Shown here piece by piece: positions 1-9,026 of a stretch of 64,000 nucleotides of DNA (position 1 is the stretch's first letter; every line of letters starts with the position of its first letter). The notes beneath the pieces are model-generated. The model was not told where the DNA came from. It saw only the letters and a list, made by a program, of their open reading frames with translations, and did no database searches. Position numbers and translations under genes: made by a program. The DNA comes from Deltaproteobacteria bacterium (GTDB taxonomy: Bacteria > SZUA-79 > Acidulodesulfobacterales > Acidulodesulfobacteraceae): the NCBI GenBank assembly GCA_023489335.1, contig JAMDCP010000002.1, positions 1-64,000 of the forward strand, written 5' to 3'.

Positions 1-152
1 CGGAAGGCGTCGAAATGGTAATGCCGGGAGACAATGTTTCGATGAGCGTCGAACTCATTACCCCGATAGCTGCCGAAAAGGAATTAAGGTTTGCGATAAG
101 AGAGGGAGGGCACACTGTAGGTGCCGGTGTTATAACCGAGGTTATAGAGTAA
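1..152 (+). CDS. tuf: Elongation factor Tu, C-terminal end (partial)
   Basis: The reading frame starting at base 3 encodes the last 49 residues of EF-Tu and stops with TAA at 150-152. The fragment carries the family's C-terminal beta-barrel signature, including MPGDNV, a segment ending in ELITPIA, and the closing [17 protein letters not shown]-Tu is the GTPase that delivers aminoacyl-tRNA to the ribosome. Its position just ahead of rpsJ is the common bacterial str-S10 junction, so rpsL, rpsG and fusA probably lie to the left of the window. The gene is cut by the window edge, not truncated in the genome. Confidence 0.95.
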   Translation, partial: EGVEMVMPGDNVSMSVELITPIAAEKELRFAIREGGHTVGAGVITEVIE

Positions 153-184
153 GTAAACAGAAAAAGGGGTAATATAAAATAAAG

Positions 185-496
185 ATGGACATTCAAAAAA
201 TAAGAATCAGACTTAAAGCGTATGATCATAGATTGTTAGACCAATCGGTTATAGAAATTGTCGAAACGGCAAAACGCACCGGTTCAAAAGTCAGCGGTCC
301 GATACCTCTGCCTACTAAAATTAATAAATATTGTGTTTTAAGGTCTCCCCATGTAGATAAAAAATCGAGAGAGGAGTTCGAGATGAGAACGCATAAAAGA
401 ATTATTGACTTATTAGAGCCAAACCAAGCCACTATAGATGCCTTAATGAAGCTGGACCTTTCGGCAGGTATCGATGTGGATATTAAGCAGATTTAA
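185..496 (+). CDS. rpsJ: 30S ribosomal protein S10
   Basis: S10 is a small-subunit protein of the 30S head and also, as NusE, part of the transcription antitermination complex. The 103-residue length is normal. The start reads [21 protein letters not shown], close to family consensus, followed by the GPIPLPTKI and [13 protein letters not shown] motifs. It opens the S10 operon, 33 bases after tuf. A purine-rich AAAAAGGGG at 161-169 lies rather far (about 15 bases) from the ATG. No promoter is obvious in the short gap, so read-through from tuf is likely. Confidence 0.97.
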   Translation: MDIQKIRIRLKAYDHRLLDQSVIEIVETAKRTGSKVSGPIPLPTKINKYCVLRSPHVDKKSREEFEMRTHKRIIDLLEPNQATIDALMKLDLSAGIDVDIKQI

Positions 497-517
497 CTTC
501 ATGTTGGAGCCTGATAT

Positions 518-1162
518 ATGATAAAAGCACTGATTGGAAAAAAGATTGGAATGACTCAACTGTTTAACGAAGAGGGAATGATTGTTCCGGTTACTATTAT
601 TAAAGCCGGACCCTGTACGGTTGTGACAAAAAAAAATAAACAAACCGATGGATATAATGCCGTACAATTAGGATTTGAAGAAGTAAAATCTTATAGGGTA
701 AAAAAGCCTATCCTCGGCAAATTTACAAAAAATAATATATCCCCCTTAAAAGTACTGAAGGAATTTAGAGATTCGGACGAGGGCGACTTAAAAATAGGCG
801 ATACGATAGATGTCTCGGTTTTTAATGAGGCAAAGTCGGTGTCCATTAGCGGGATTACTAAAGGGAAGGGATATCAGGGGGTTGTAAAAAGATGGGGCTT
901 TTCGGGCGGCAGGGATACGCACGGCTCGATGTTTCATAGGGCGCCCGGTTCCATAGGCCAGTCGTCATTTCCTTCAAAAGTATTTAAAGGATTAAAAATG
1001 CCAGGACATATGGGGAATAATAAATGCACCGTATTAAATTTGAAAGTTGTAAAAATTGATGCCGCCGAGAATCTTTTATATGTCAAGGGTTCCGTTCCAG
1101 GGGCGGGCAATAGCATTTTATATATATATGCGGCAGATGAATCGGGAAGAAAACTTAAGTAA
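518..1162 (+). CDS. rplC: 50S ribosomal protein L3
   Basis: L3 binds 23S rRNA early in 50S assembly and reaches toward the peptidyl-transferase centre. The protein has 214 residues, usual for the family, begins MIKALIGKKIGMTQLF and holds the diagnostic central loop VVKRWGFSGG...THGSMFHRAPGSIG followed by KMPGHMG. A GGAG at 505-508 sits nine bases before the ATG. It is second in the S10 operon, 21 bases behind rpsJ. Confidence 0.97.
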   Translation: MIKALIGKKIGMTQLFNEEGMIVPVTIIKAGPCTVVTKKNKQTDGYNAVQLGFEEVKSYRVKKPILGKFTKNNISPLKVLKEFRDSDEGDLKIGDTIDVSVFNEAKSVSISGITKGKGYQGVVKRWGFSGGRDTHGSMFHRAPGSIGQSSFPSKVFKGLKMPGHMGNNKCTVLNLKVVKIDAAENLLYVKGSVPGAGNSILYIYAADESGRKLK

Positions 1163-1198
1163 GCAATTCTTTAATTAATAAATTAAGAAGGATTTATA

Positions 1199-1834
1199 AT
1201 GTCTGAGAAGGTAAATATCGTAAACAAAAATAATGAAAAGGTCGGAGATATCGAGTTAAATGAAATTATTTATTCATATCCCGTAAAAGAGGCGTTAATA
1301 AAAGAATATGTTTTATTAACCCTGGCGAATAAAAGGCTGGGTTTGGCTTCCACCAAAAACAGAAAAATTGTTTCAGGGGGCGGAATTAAGCCATGGAAAC
1401 AAAAGGGAACGGGAAGAGCAAGGGCAGGTTCGATAAGGTCTCCTTTATGGAAGGGCGGCGGAACCATTTTTGGCCCCACAAATGAGAAAAATTATAAAAA
1501 GGATATGCCGAAAAAGGCGAGGAAAGCCGCAGTAAAATCTGCGTTATCATATCTTTTCAAAGAGGGTCGCCTGACTTTTATCGAGGATTTTGATATTCCA
1601 GAAATTAAAACTAAAGAAATGGTAAAATTTTTTAGTAAATTCGGCATTGAAAAAGGGTTATTTATATTGCCCTCCGCTAATATTAACGATAAAATTGTTA
1701 AATCAACGAGAAATCTTGCCGATTTTAAAGCAACTAATGTAAATGAAATTAATATTATCGATTTACTTAAGTATAAGAAAATATTAATCAGCGTAAAAGC
1801 CAATGAAGAATTAGAGAGGAATCTTGCGATATGA
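1199..1834 (+). CDS. rplD: 50S ribosomal protein L4
   Basis: L4 (211 residues) binds 23S rRNA and its long loop lines the peptide exit tunnel. The loop region is recognisable as GGGIKPWKQKGTGRARAGS followed by SPLWKGGG and a GP motif. An AAGGA precedes the ATG. The stop codon overlaps the rplW start in an ATGA arrangement at 1831-1834, implying translational coupling. In E. coli L4 autoregulates the S10 operon through the leader; no equivalent leader can be seen here because the operon continues directly from tuf. Confidence 0.96.
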   Translation: MSEKVNIVNKNNEKVGDIELNEIIYSYPVKEALIKEYVLLTLANKRLGLASTKNRKIVSGGGIKPWKQKGTGRARAGSIRSPLWKGGGTIFGPTNEKNYKKDMPKKARKAAVKSALSYLFKEGRLTFIEDFDIPEIKTKEMVKFFSKFGIEKGLFILPSANINDKIVKSTRNLADFKATNVNEINIIDLLKYKKILISVKANEELERNLAI

Positions 1835-2118
1835 AAGAATTATATGCCGTTATCGAAAAGGCGCTGCTCTCCGAAAAAAGTTTGGGGATAAGAGAAACAA
1901 ATAATACCTATGTTTTTAATGTTAATAAAAAGGCAAATAAAAAGGACATTAAAGATATGGTGGAAAAATATTTTAATGTGAAAGTAGAAAATGTTCATAC
2001 CTTGATTAACAGGGGTAAATACAGGCGGGTTGGAAAATATGCCGGTAAATTATCAAATTTTAAAAAGGCTTATGTTAAACTTAAAGACGGCCAAAGAATT
2101 TCTGCATTAGAGGCTTAA
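1831..2118 (+). CDS. rplW: 50S ribosomal protein L23
   Basis: L23 sits at the mouth of the exit tunnel and docks trigger factor and SRP. The 95-residue product has the family pattern: ALLSEKSLG near the N-terminus, a [18 protein letters not shown] helix, [10 protein letters not shown] and the basic hairpin [11 protein letters not shown]. Its ATG overlaps the rplD stop by four bases, and rplB follows after 16 bases. Confidence 0.96.
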   Translation: MKELYAVIEKALLSEKSLGIRETNNTYVFNVNKKANKKDIKDMVEKYFNVKVENVHTLINRGKYRRVGKYAGKLSNFKKAYVKLKDGQRISALEA

Positions 2119-2134
2119 TCGGGAGACAATAGGA

Positions 2135-2962
2135 ATGCAATTAAAAAAATATAAACCTACATCGAGCGGAAGAAGATTTCAAACCGTTTCAGATTTTTCT
2201 GAAATTACGCGGGATTATCCGGAAAAGAAACTGTTATCCAAATATAAGAAAAATTCGGGAAGAAACAATAACGGAAGGATAACGACCCGCCACCAGGGCG
2301 GAGGACATAAAAAGAGATATAGGGTTATCGATTTTAAAAGGGATAAGAGAGACGTTCCGGCGCGTGTTGCAGAAATAGAGTACGATCCCAATAGGTCTGC
2401 AAGGATTGCCCTTTTAAATTATATCGATGGCGAAAAAAGGTATATATTATGTCCCGACGGATTAAAAAAAGGGGACAGCGTTATATCATCGGAAAAAGCG
2501 GATATACAACCGGGAAACTGTCTGCCTTTACATAACATTCCGGTTGGCACGATGATTCATAATATTGAATTAAAACCTAATTCCGGCGGAAAACTTGTCA
2601 GAAGCGCAGGCGCTTATGCCGAGCTTCTGGGAAAAGACGGCGGATATGCTCAAATTAAAATGCCGTCAGGCGAGTTCAGGCGGGTTCTTGAGGGATGTTG
2701 TGCTACAATAGGCCAAATCGGAAATTTAGACCATGAGAATATCAGTATCGGAAAAGCGGGCAGGTCAAGATGGTTAGGAATTAGGCCATCTGTTAGAGGC
2801 GTTGCTATGAACCCGATAGATCATCCGCACGGCGGGGGAGAGGGAAAGACTTCCGGCGGGCGTCATCCGGTTACCCCGTGGGGTGTTCCTACCAAAGGTT
2901 TTAAAACAAGGAAAAACAAGAGAACATCTAAATACATAATATCAAGAAGAAAAGTTAAATAA
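2135..2962 (+). CDS. rplB: 50S ribosomal protein L2
   Basis: L2 is a universally conserved 23S-binding protein needed for subunit association and peptidyl-transferase activity. The 275-residue product has the N-terminal [11 protein letters not shown], the [19 protein letters not shown]-fold motif, and the C-terminal [14 protein letters not shown] loop with the conserved functional histidine, ending in a basic [17 protein letters not shown] tail. It lies between rplW and rpsS, as expected. Confidence 0.97.
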   Translation: MQLKKYKPTSSGRRFQTVSDFSEITRDYPEKKLLSKYKKNSGRNNNGRITTRHQGGGHKKRYRVIDFKRDKRDVPARVAEIEYDPNRSARIALLNYIDGEKRYILCPDGLKKGDSVISSEKADIQPGNCLPLHNIPVGTMIHNIELKPNSGGKLVRSAGAYAELLGKDGGYAQIKMPSGEFRRVLEGCCATIGQIGNLDHENISIGKAGRSRWLGIRPSVRGVAMNPIDHPHGGGEGKTSGGRHPVTPWGVPTKGFKTRKNKRTSKYIISRRKVK

Positions 2963-2986
2963 AATTTATTAAAGGAGAGTTTGATT

Positions 2987-3289
2987 TTGGCCAGATCGAT
3001 TAAAAAGGGGCCTTTTGCCGATGAACCCCTTATAGAAAAGGTGGAAAAGGCGCTTGAAACTAATGATAAAAAAATTATAAAAACCTGGTCTAGAAGATCT
3101 ACTATTTTGCCATCTATGGTTGGATTTACATTCGCCGTTCATAACGGTAAAAAATTTATCCCCGTATTTGTCAGCGAAAATATGGTTGGGCATAAGCTTG
3201 GCGAATTCTCGCCGACCAGAACTTTTACTATGCATTCAGGGGATAGAAAAGCCAAGGTTAAATCCAGCGGTCGTCCTGCTGCAAAATAA
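2987..3289 (+). CDS. rpsS: 30S ribosomal protein S19
   Basis: S19 contacts S13 and the A-site finger in the 30S head. I set the start at the TTG at 2987, giving [10 protein letters not shown], which is the family N-terminus. An in-frame TTG two codons earlier at 2981 is only two bases from the AAAGGAGAG at 2971-2979 and is therefore unlikely. The product of about 100 residues contains [23 protein letters not shown] and [14 protein letters not shown] in shorter pieces, all standard. It is one of several ribosomal protein genes here using TTG. Confidence 0.95.
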   Translation: MARSIKKGPFADEPLIEKVEKALETNDKKIIKTWSRRSTILPSMVGFTFAVHNGKKFIPVFVSENMVGHKLGEFSPTRTFTMHSGDRKAKVKSSGRPAAK

Positions 3290-3306
3290 ATAAAAAGGGG
3301 TTAAAG

Positions 3307-3639
3307 ATGGAGTTTAAAGCTGAAGCAAAATACATTAAGGTTTCTCCCCAGAAGGCAAGACTTGTAGTTGACCTAATACGGGGGAAGAAGGTCTATGACG
3401 CTCTTAATATACTTAAGTTTACAAAAAAAAAATCGTCGCTTACCGTGTATAAACTCTTAAAATCAGCATTAGCAAATGCTTCAAGTACAGGAAGGGTTGA
3501 CATAGATAACCTGGTTATTTCTAAAATTAGCGTAGATATGTCGTTTTCCCTTAAAAGGTTAATGCCGAAAGCTATGGGAAGGGGCGCTACAATTAAGAAG
3601 CGTATGAGTAACATTAAAATAGTTCTTGCGGAAATTTAA
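3307..3639 (+). CDS. rplV: 50S ribosomal protein L22
   Basis: L22 (110 residues) binds all 23S domains, and its hairpin lines the exit tunnel together with L4. The N-terminus reads EAKYIKVSPQKARLVVDLIRG, typical of the family, and the hairpin tip region has MPKAMGRGATIKKRMSNI. An AAAAGGGG lies nine bases ahead of the ATG. It sits between rpsS and rpsC in the conserved order. Confidence 0.96.
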   Translation: MEFKAEAKYIKVSPQKARLVVDLIRGKKVYDALNILKFTKKKSSLTVYKLLKSALANASSTGRVDIDNLVISKISVDMSFSLKRLMPKAMGRGATIKKRMSNIKIVLAEI

Positions 3640-3654
3640 AATCGGAGGTTAATT

Positions 3655-4290
3655 TTGGGGCAGAAAGTAAATCCAGTTGGATTAAGAATAGGAATAAATC
3701 AATCCTGGAATTCAATATGGTATAGTGATCGCAATTACTCTACTTTTTTGCATGAGGATTTAAAAATTAGAGATTTTTTAAAGAAAAAACTTTACTCGGC
3801 GGGAGTATCGAAAATTAATATCAGCAGAAAAGCCGAAAAATTAATTATCGATATATATACCGCCAGACCTGGAATGATATACGGGAAAAAAGGTTCCTCA
3901 GAATTTGAAAATTTAAAAACAGAGATTGCAAGACTTATTAAAATTAAAAATAAAGACATCAATATAAATATAATAGAGGTAAAGAAGCCTGAAATTGATG
4001 CTACTCTGGTAGCGGAAGGCATCGCTTCCCAGTTGGAAAAAAGGATAGCCTTCAAGAGGGCGATGAAAAAAAGTGTTTCAATGGCATTAAAAAGCGGTGC
4101 GAAAGGCATTAAAATTACATGCGGCGGCAGGCTTGCAGGAGCTGAAATTGCCAGAGCCGAATGGTATCGCGAAGGCAGGGTTCCGCTGCATACCCTCAGG
4201 GCGGATATCAACTATGGTACGGCGGAAGCCAATACGACATACGGAAAAATCGGCATTAAAGTGTGGATATATAAAGGAGATGTTCTTTAA
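3655..4290 (+). CDS. rpsC: 30S ribosomal protein S3
   Basis: S3 lies at the mRNA entry channel and contributes to helicase activity with S4 and S5. The start is TTG at 3655, giving [13 protein letters not shown], with GGAGG ten bases upstream. A KH-domain type 2 loop is visible as [13 protein letters not shown], and the C-terminal S3 domain as [23 protein letters not shown] in pieces. The 211-residue length fits the short bacterial form. A 193-aa antisense frame over its end is a shadow. Confidence 0.96.
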   Translation: MGQKVNPVGLRIGINQSWNSIWYSDRNYSTFLHEDLKIRDFLKKKLYSAGVSKINISRKAEKLIIDIYTARPGMIYGKKGSSEFENLKTEIARLIKIKNKDININIIEVKKPEIDATLVAEGIASQLEKRIAFKRAMKKSVSMALKSGAKGIKITCGGRLAGAEIARAEWYREGRVPLHTLRADINYGTAEANTTYGKIGIKVWIYKGDVL

Positions 4291-4336
4291 TTTCATAATT
4301 AATAGAAATAATAGAAAAAGCCAAAGGTGAATAAAT

Positions 4337-4750
4337 ATGTTAATGCCAGCTAAGACTAAATATAAAAAGCAGATGAAGGGAAGGATGAAAGGAAAAGCCT
4401 CGAGAGGCAATACTCTTGCCTTCGGTGATTTCGGGCTCAAGGTTATCGAATGCGGATATATAACTTCAAAACAAATAGAAGCCGCGAGAATTGCGATGAC
4501 AAGGTTTGTTAAAAGGGGCGGTAAAATTTGGATAAGAATATTTCCCGATAAGCCGATTACCAAAAAACCTGCCGAGACCAGAATGGGAAAAGGAAAAGGC
4601 AGCGTTGAGGAATGGGTGTGCGTTGCCAGGCCGGGATTAGTTTTGTATGAAATGGAAGGAATATCCAAGGAGATTGCTAAAGAGGCTTTAAGGCTGGCAT
4701 CTCATAAATTACCGCTTAAGACGATATTTATAGAAAGAGGGGAGTTTTAA
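4337..4750 (+). CDS. rplP: 50S ribosomal protein L16
   Basis: L16 (137 residues) organises the A-site region of the 50S. The N-terminus [19 protein letters not shown] matches the family start MLMPK.., supporting the first ATG over the internal one two codons later. Further signatures are [37 protein letters not shown] and [11 protein letters not shown]. The gap to rpmC is three bases, indicating translational coupling. Confidence 0.96.
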   Translation: MLMPAKTKYKKQMKGRMKGKASRGNTLAFGDFGLKVIECGYITSKQIEAARIAMTRFVKRGGKIWIRIFPDKPITKKPAETRMGKGKGSVEEWVCVARPGLVLYEMEGISKEIAKEALRLASHKLPLKTIFIERGEF

Positions 4751-4753
4751 CAT

Positions 4754-4945
4754 ATGAAATATAATGAACTTAAAGCAATGAACGATGATGAACTTCTGGC
4801 TAAAGAAACCGATTTTAGAAAGGAAATTTTTAATTTAATTATTCAAAAATCCCTGGGGTCGTTAGAAAACCCTAAAAGAGTCAAGGCAGTTAAAAAGGAT
4901 ATTGCCCGGGTAAAAACGATTTTAAATGAAAGAGGCAGGAGGTAA
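4754..4945 (+). CDS. rpmC: 50S ribosomal protein L29
   Basis: L29 is a small two-helix protein next to L23 at the tunnel exit. The 63-residue product has the typical MKYNELKAMNDDELL start, the IQKSLGSLENPKR turn and a C-terminal basic IARVKTILNERGRR helix. A GAGGGGAG overlapping the rplP stop serves as ribosome binding site, and rpsQ starts two bases after the stop. Confidence 0.95.
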   Translation: MKYNELKAMNDDELLAKETDFRKEIFNLIIQKSLGSLENPKRVKAVKKDIARVKTILNERGRR

Positions 4946-4947
4946 TT

Positions 4948-5193
4948 ATGAAAAAAACCTATATAGGCATTGTAACTTCCGACAAAATGGACAAAACGAT
5001 TGTTGCCGTCGTCTCTAATATCGTGAAACATCCTTTATATAAGAAATATGTGAAAAAGAATAAGAAATTCAAGGTTCATGATGAAAAAAATACCGCAAAA
5101 ATCGGGGATAAGGTTTTATTTATTGAAACACGCCCATTATCCAAAGAGAAAAAGTGGAATTTAAAAAAGATTCTTGAAAAAAAGGCAAGTTAA
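4948..5193 (+). CDS. rpsQ: 30S ribosomal protein S17
   Basis: S17 is a primary 16S-binding OB-fold protein. The 81-residue product shows the family motifs GIVTSDKMDKTIVAVV, HPLYKKYVKKNKKFKVHDE and the GDKVLFIETRPLSKEKKW stretch. A strong GGAGG lies five bases before the ATG, and the gene is nearly contiguous with rpmC, so the two are probably translated as a coupled pair. Confidence 0.96.
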   Translation: MKKTYIGIVTSDKMDKTIVAVVSNIVKHPLYKKYVKKNKKFKVHDEKNTAKIGDKVLFIETRPLSKEKKWNLKKILEKKAS

Positions 5194-5219
5194 GATAAAT
5201 TAAACGAGAGGCTGTAATA

Positions 5220-5588
5220 ATGATTCAAATGCAAACGATATTAGGGTCTGCCGATAACTCGGGGGCGAAGAAACTTATGTGTATTAAAGTCCTCGGCGGA
5301 TCAAAACGTAAATATGCCGAAATTGGGGACATAATAGTTGTTTCCGTAAAAGAAGCAATTCCTAATTCAAAGGTTAAAAAAGGCGATGTCTCTAAAGCGG
5401 TGATTGTGAGAACGGTGAAAGAAATAAAACGCCCTGACGGAAGCTACATAAGATTCGATAACAATTCGGCTGTTTTAATAAACCCTCAGAATGAACCCAT
5501 AGGAACGCGTATTTTCGGACCTGTTGCAAGGGAGCTGAGAGCAAAAAAATTTATGAGAATTATCTCATTAGCGCCAGAGGTTTTATAA
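5220..5588 (+). CDS. rplN: 50S ribosomal protein L14
   Basis: L14 (122 residues) forms an inter-subunit bridge and is the docking site for RsfS. It begins [21 protein letters not shown], followed by the [21 protein letters not shown] motif (here without any insertion), [18 protein letters not shown] and a C-terminal [13 protein letters not shown]. It opens the spc part of the cluster and is one base away from rplX. Confidence 0.97.
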   Translation: MIQMQTILGSADNSGAKKLMCIKVLGGSKRKYAEIGDIIVVSVKEAIPNSKVKKGDVSKAVIVRTVKEIKRPDGSYIRFDNNSAVLINPQNEPIGTRIFGPVARELRAKKFMRIISLAPEVL

Positions 5589-5589
5589 T

Positions 5590-5904
5590 ATGACTATAAA
5601 ATTAAAAAAGAACGACAGCGTTATGGTTTTAGCAGGAAAAGAAAAGGGTAAGGTTGGTAAAATCATTCGTATCGACAGGGATGATAACAGGGTTTATATA
5701 GAAAAGGTTAATATGATTAAAAGGCATATAAAACCCAGAAGCGCCCAGGAACCCGGCGGCATTATAGACAAAGAAGCAGGGTTAGATATTTCAAATATCG
5801 GGCTTTATTGTTCAAAATGCAAAAAACCCGTCAGGTTTTCTATAAAAGTCGATGAAAATAATAAGAAGATTAGAATTTGCAAAAAGTGCGGTTCTGAAGT
5901 TTAA
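5590..5904 (+). CDS. rplX: 50S ribosomal protein L24
   Basis: L24 initiates 50S assembly. The 104-residue protein has an N-terminal KOW motif ([19 protein letters not shown]) and the [17 protein letters not shown] loop. Its C-terminal extension carries two CxxC pairs (CSKC and CKKC), so it is the zinc-ribbon-bearing form found in many bacteria. The gene starts one base after the rplN stop. Confidence 0.96.
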   Translation: MTIKLKKNDSVMVLAGKEKGKVGKIIRIDRDDNRVYIEKVNMIKRHIKPRSAQEPGGIIDKEAGLDISNIGLYCSKCKKPVRFSIKVDENNKKIRICKKCGSEV

Positions 5905-5921
5905 TTCCGGAGGGTTTAAAA

Positions 5922-6464
5922 TTGGCTTCGAGATATAAAGAATTTTATAAAAATGAGGTTGCTCCTAAGTTAATGAAAGAAACAGGTTATAAAAATGTCC
6001 ACCAAATACCGAAATTGTCAAAAATCGTTATCAATATGGGTCTTGGGGAAGCGACATCAAATTCAAAGATTATTGAGCAATCCATGGCGGAACTTGCTAA
6101 AATAGCGGGTCAGAAGCCCGTGGTTGCAAAGGCGAAAAAATCTATTGCGGCATTCAAATTAAAAGAAAATCAGGAGATAGGCTGCTTTGTTACCTTAAGA
6201 AGTGAAAAGATGTACGACTTTTTCGACAAACTTATCAATATAGCTCTTCCGAGGGTCAGGGATTTTAAAGGCCTGTCAAAAAAGTCTTTTGACGGCTATG
6301 GGAATTACACATTTGGAGTTAAAGAACAGGTGATATTTCCGGAAATTAGTTACGAACTTATCGATAAGATTAAAGGTATGAATATAACTATCGTAACAAC
6401 TGCAAAAAATAATGATGACGGGTATAAACTTTTAAAAGGTTTTAATTTTCCTTTTAGAAATTAG
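5922..6464 (+). CDS. rplE: 50S ribosomal protein L5
   Basis: L5 binds 5S rRNA and contacts the P-site tRNA. The TTG at 5922 with GGAGGG eight bases upstream gives [15 protein letters not shown]. Diagnostic segments are [47 protein letters not shown] and [15 protein letters not shown]. The 180-residue length is normal. It lies between rplX and rpsN. Confidence 0.96.
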   Translation: MASRYKEFYKNEVAPKLMKETGYKNVHQIPKLSKIVINMGLGEATSNSKIIEQSMAELAKIAGQKPVVAKAKKSIAAFKLKENQEIGCFVTLRSEKMYDFFDKLINIALPRVRDFKGLSKKSFDGYGNYTFGVKEQVIFPEISYELIDKIKGMNITIVTTAKNNDDGYKLLKGFNFPFRN

Positions 6465-6476
6465 GAGACAAAATAT

Positions 6477-6662
6477 ATGGCAAAAAAGTCTATGATTATT
6501 AAAGCGATTAGGAAGCCAAAGTTTAAAGTTCGCGTGCATAACAGGTGTCCGATATGCGGAAGACCGAGAGGATACTATCGGAAGTTCGATATGTGCAGAA
6601 TCTGTTTTAGAACTTTGTCGAGCAAGGGACTCATCCCCGGTGTCACAAAATCTAGCTGGTAG
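6477..6662 (+). CDS. rpsN: 30S ribosomal protein S14, zinc-binding type Z
   Basis: This 61-residue S14 is the short zinc-binding form: the ligands are CPIC and, further on, CRIC, matching the CxxC...CxxC pattern. It ends [11 protein letters not shown], as expected for type Z. S14 assembles late in the 30S head. TTAGGAG precedes the ATG. The long zinc-free form, seen in many gammaproteobacteria, is absent from this site. Confidence 0.96.
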   Translation: MAKKSMIIKAIRKPKFKVRVHNRCPICGRPRGYYRKFDMCRICFRTLSSKGLIPGVTKSSW

Positions 6663-6709
6663 CAGATAGTTTAATTTATTTAAATGTATTTAATGAGGAT
6701 GAATAAAAT

Positions 6710-7108
6710 ATGACATATCCAATATCTGATATGATTATAAGAATTAAAAATGCATACAAAGCCGGCAAGGAAAGTGTAAATTTACCATATTCCGGAATCA
6801 AGGAAAATATATGCATGATTCTTAAAAGAGAGGGTTTTATCGATGATTACGCAATAAATAACATAAAAGACAGCGTTTTTAAAAACATAGAAATTAAGCT
6901 AAGTTATTTTGAAAATAAAAAACCTACCATTATAGATATTAAAGCTACAAGCACTCCGGGGTTAAGATTTTACAAAAGGGCATTAGATATTAAGCCGTAT
7001 AAAAACGGCTTAGGTATGGAGGTATTTTCAACCTCTGCAGGAATTTTGTCGGATGTTGAATGCAGAGAAAAAAATATCGGCGGACTATCGCTGCTGAAAG
7101 TTTTTTAA
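6710..7108 (+). CDS. rpsH: 30S ribosomal protein S8
   Basis: S8 is a primary 16S binder in the central domain and, in E. coli, the spc-operon translational repressor. The 132-residue product starts MTYPISDMIIRIKNAYKA and ends with the conserved STSAGILSDVECREKNIGG region, here STSAGILSD where many species have ST(S/P)KGI. Spacing to neighbours is about 35-50 bases. No obvious L5-site mimic for S8 was identified. Confidence 0.95.
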   Translation: MTYPISDMIIRIKNAYKAGKESVNLPYSGIKENICMILKREGFIDDYAINNIKDSVFKNIEIKLSYFENKKPTIIDIKATSTPGLRFYKRALDIKPYKNGLGMEVFSTSAGILSDVECREKNIGGLSLLKVF

Positions 7109-7142
7109 CAAGATAAAAAAAATTAAATAAGGTGTCTGTGAA

Positions 7143-7682
7143 ATGTCTAGAATAGGTAAAAAAGCTATCGAGATTCCCAAAAATGTTTCCGCGAGCATTG
7201 CGGGTAATTTATTTACATGTACGGGACCTTTGGGGAAATTAACAAAAAAACTTCCCGAAGGCGTAATCGTAAAAATAGACGGGTCAAGCATATCCGTGGC
7301 ATTAAAGGATGACAATCGCGATTTCGAAAAATATACGGGCTTAACAAGAACAATCATTGCAAATTCTATTAATGGCGTTGTCAATGGATTTACAAAGGAG
7401 CTGGAAATTATCGGAGTCGGGTACAGGGCGGAAATTAAGAGTAAAAACCTATCTTTAAATTTGGGATTTTCGCATCCGGTAACTTTTATAATTCCGGAAG
7501 GGATTAGTATCGGCGTTGAAAAAAATACCTTATTGAAAATTTCCGGTTACGATAAGGAGCTTGTGGGATTTGTTGCTTCGAGAATTCGGAGTTTAAAGAA
7601 ACCGGAGCCTTATAAGGGAAAAGGCATTAAGTATTCAAGTGAAATTATTAAAAGAAAGGTTGGCAAGGCTTCAGGAAAATAA
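7143..7682 (+). CDS. rplF: 50S ribosomal protein L6
   Basis: L6 (179 residues) has two related domains near the sarcin-ricin loop. The start MSRIGKKAIEIPKNV, the central IEIIGVGYRAEIKSKNLSLNLGFSHPV (split) and the C-terminal RIRSLKKPEPYKGKGI are all family hallmarks. AAGGTG lies about ten bases ahead of the ATG. It is followed by rplR. Confidence 0.97.
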   Translation: MSRIGKKAIEIPKNVSASIAGNLFTCTGPLGKLTKKLPEGVIVKIDGSSISVALKDDNRDFEKYTGLTRTIIANSINGVVNGFTKELEIIGVGYRAEIKSKNLSLNLGFSHPVTFIIPEGISIGVEKNTLLKISGYDKELVGFVASRIRSLKKPEPYKGKGIKYSSEIIKRKVGKASGK

Positions 7683-7709
7683 ATAAATAGAAAAATAAAG
7701 GAATATTCT

Positions 7710-8066
7710 ATGAAAGGTAAAAGTGAAAAAAGATTTCGCAGGAAAGCGCATATAAACAAGGTTTTAAAAAATAGCACAAAACCAAGGTTATGTGTTTTTA
7801 AAAGTTTAAACAATATATATGTGCAGGTATTTTCGCCTGACAATAAAGTCCTGGCGCAAGTCTCGTCGCTTTCGAAAGAATTAAAAGGTGAAATTAAAGG
7901 TCATGCGGGAAATATACCCGCCGCAAAAATTGTGGGAAGCAAAATAGCTGAATTATGTGCGCAAAAATCTATAACAGAGGTTGCATTTGATCGAAACGGC
8001 TATATTTATCACGGGAGAGTGAAGGCCCTTGCCGATGCCGCGAGAGAAAATGGTTTGAATTTTTAG
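7710..8066 (+). CDS. rplR: 50S ribosomal protein L18
   Basis: L18 (118 residues) binds 5S rRNA together with L5. The basic N-terminus MKGKSEKRFRRKAHINKVL, the RLCVFKSLNNIYVQVF strand and the C-terminal EVAFDRNGYIYHGRVKALAD are recognisable. AAAGGA precedes the start. rpsE follows nine bases after the stop. Confidence 0.96.
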   Translation: MKGKSEKRFRRKAHINKVLKNSTKPRLCVFKSLNNIYVQVFSPDNKVLAQVSSLSKELKGEIKGHAGNIPAAKIVGSKIAELCAQKSITEVAFDRNGYIYHGRVKALADAARENGLNF

Positions 8067-8075
8067 GAGGGTAAT

Positions 8076-8570
8076 TTGCAAAAAATAGGTATCGAAGATT
8101 TAAATATTCAGGATAAAGTAATCCATGTTTCCCGGGTTGCTAAGGTTGTTAAGGGAGGTAGAAGGTTTGGCTTTTCGGCATTAGTTGCCGTCGGCGACCC
8201 GGATGCAAATTTTGTCGGGATTGGACTTGGTAAAGCAAAAGAGGTTCCCGAAGCAATTCGCAAGGGTTCGGAACAGGCCAAAAAGAACATGATAAGAGTT
8301 AAAGTCCATAAGAACACCATTCCACATGAGCAGTATGGCAAGGATGGAGCAGGTTACGTGTTTATGAAACCTGCGCCTGAAGGAACAGGTATTATCGCAG
8401 GTGGAGCAATGAGGGCAATATTTGAGCTTTCGGGAATCAAGAATGTTTATGCAAAATCTATTGGTTCGTCAAATCCTCACAATGTCGCCAATGCCACATT
8501 AAAATGCATATCATCGTTTTATTTTAAGGGCGAATTATTAAAAAGAAGAAAGAATAAATCATTATCGTAA
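8076..8570 (+). CDS. rpsE: 30S ribosomal protein S5
   Basis: S5 contributes to mRNA unwinding and decoding fidelity. The start is TTG at 8076 with TAGGAGGG upstream. The 164-residue protein has the dsRBD-like N-terminal domain (DKVIHVSRVAKVVKGGRRF, FSALVAVGD, GLGKAKEVPEAIRKG) and the C-terminal domain with APEGTGIIAGG and AKSIGSSNPHNV. The next gene is rplO; rpmD, which usually follows, is not present in the 21-base gap. Confidence 0.96.
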   Translation: MQKIGIEDLNIQDKVIHVSRVAKVVKGGRRFGFSALVAVGDPDANFVGIGLGKAKEVPEAIRKGSEQAKKNMIRVKVHKNTIPHEQYGKDGAGYVFMKPAPEGTGIIAGGAMRAIFELSGIKNVYAKSIGSSNPHNVANATLKCISSFYFKGELLKRRKNKSLS

Positions 8571-8591
8571 TAATAGAGGAATATAAATAAA

Positions 8592-9026
8592 ATGATAAAT
8601 TTAAGCGAGCTTGGCAAACATAATAACAAAAAAAGAAAAAGGTTAGGAAGGGGTTCGGGATCCGGGCACGGCCAGACATCTGGAAAAGGCAATAAAGGCC
8701 AGAATGCAAGAGCAGGCGGCGGAGTCAGGCCGGGTTTTGAAGGCGGACAGATGCCGTATATCAGAAGGGTTCCCAAAAGGGGATTCAATAATCCATTAAA
8801 GGAACGATATGCAATAGTCAACCTTGATGCTCTGGCGAATCTAAAAGACGAGAATATCGATATAGATATTTTAAAACAGAATGGGATATTGAAAAGGGGC
8901 GAAAAGAGCTTTAAACTTTTGGGCAGCGGAGAGATTGATCGAAAATTGAATATAGTTTGCAATAAAATCTCAAAAAAAGCAAAGGAAAAGATAGAGAGTA
9001 ATGGTGGAGCCGTAAGGATAATATAA
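8592..9026 (+). CDS. rplO: 50S ribosomal protein L15
   Basis: L15 (144 residues) is a late 50S assembly protein. Its glycine- and basic-rich N-terminal arm is clear: RLGRGSGSGHGQTSGKGNKG then GFEGGQMP and RRVPKRGF. The C-terminal part ends KIESNGGAVRII. The stop overlaps the secY start by one base (TAATG), a standard coupling between rplO and secY. Confidence 0.96.
   Translation: MINLSELGKHNNKKRKRLGRGSGSGHGQTSGKGNKGQNARAGGGVRPGFEGGQMPYIRRVPKRGFNNPLKERYAIVNLDALANLKDENIDIDILKQNGILKRGEKSFKLLGSGEIDRKLNIVCNKISKKAKEKIESNGGAVRII

Noticed and set aside
2535-2560. TGGCAC followed by TTCAT within rplB as a sigma-54 site
   Set aside because: The second element does not match TTGC and it lies inside a ribosomal protein gene with no suitable downstream target.
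4087-4668. 193-aa minus-strand ORF
   Set aside because: It lies antisense over rpsC and rplP, which are certain; hydrophobic composition is a by-product of the reverse complement of lysine-rich genes.
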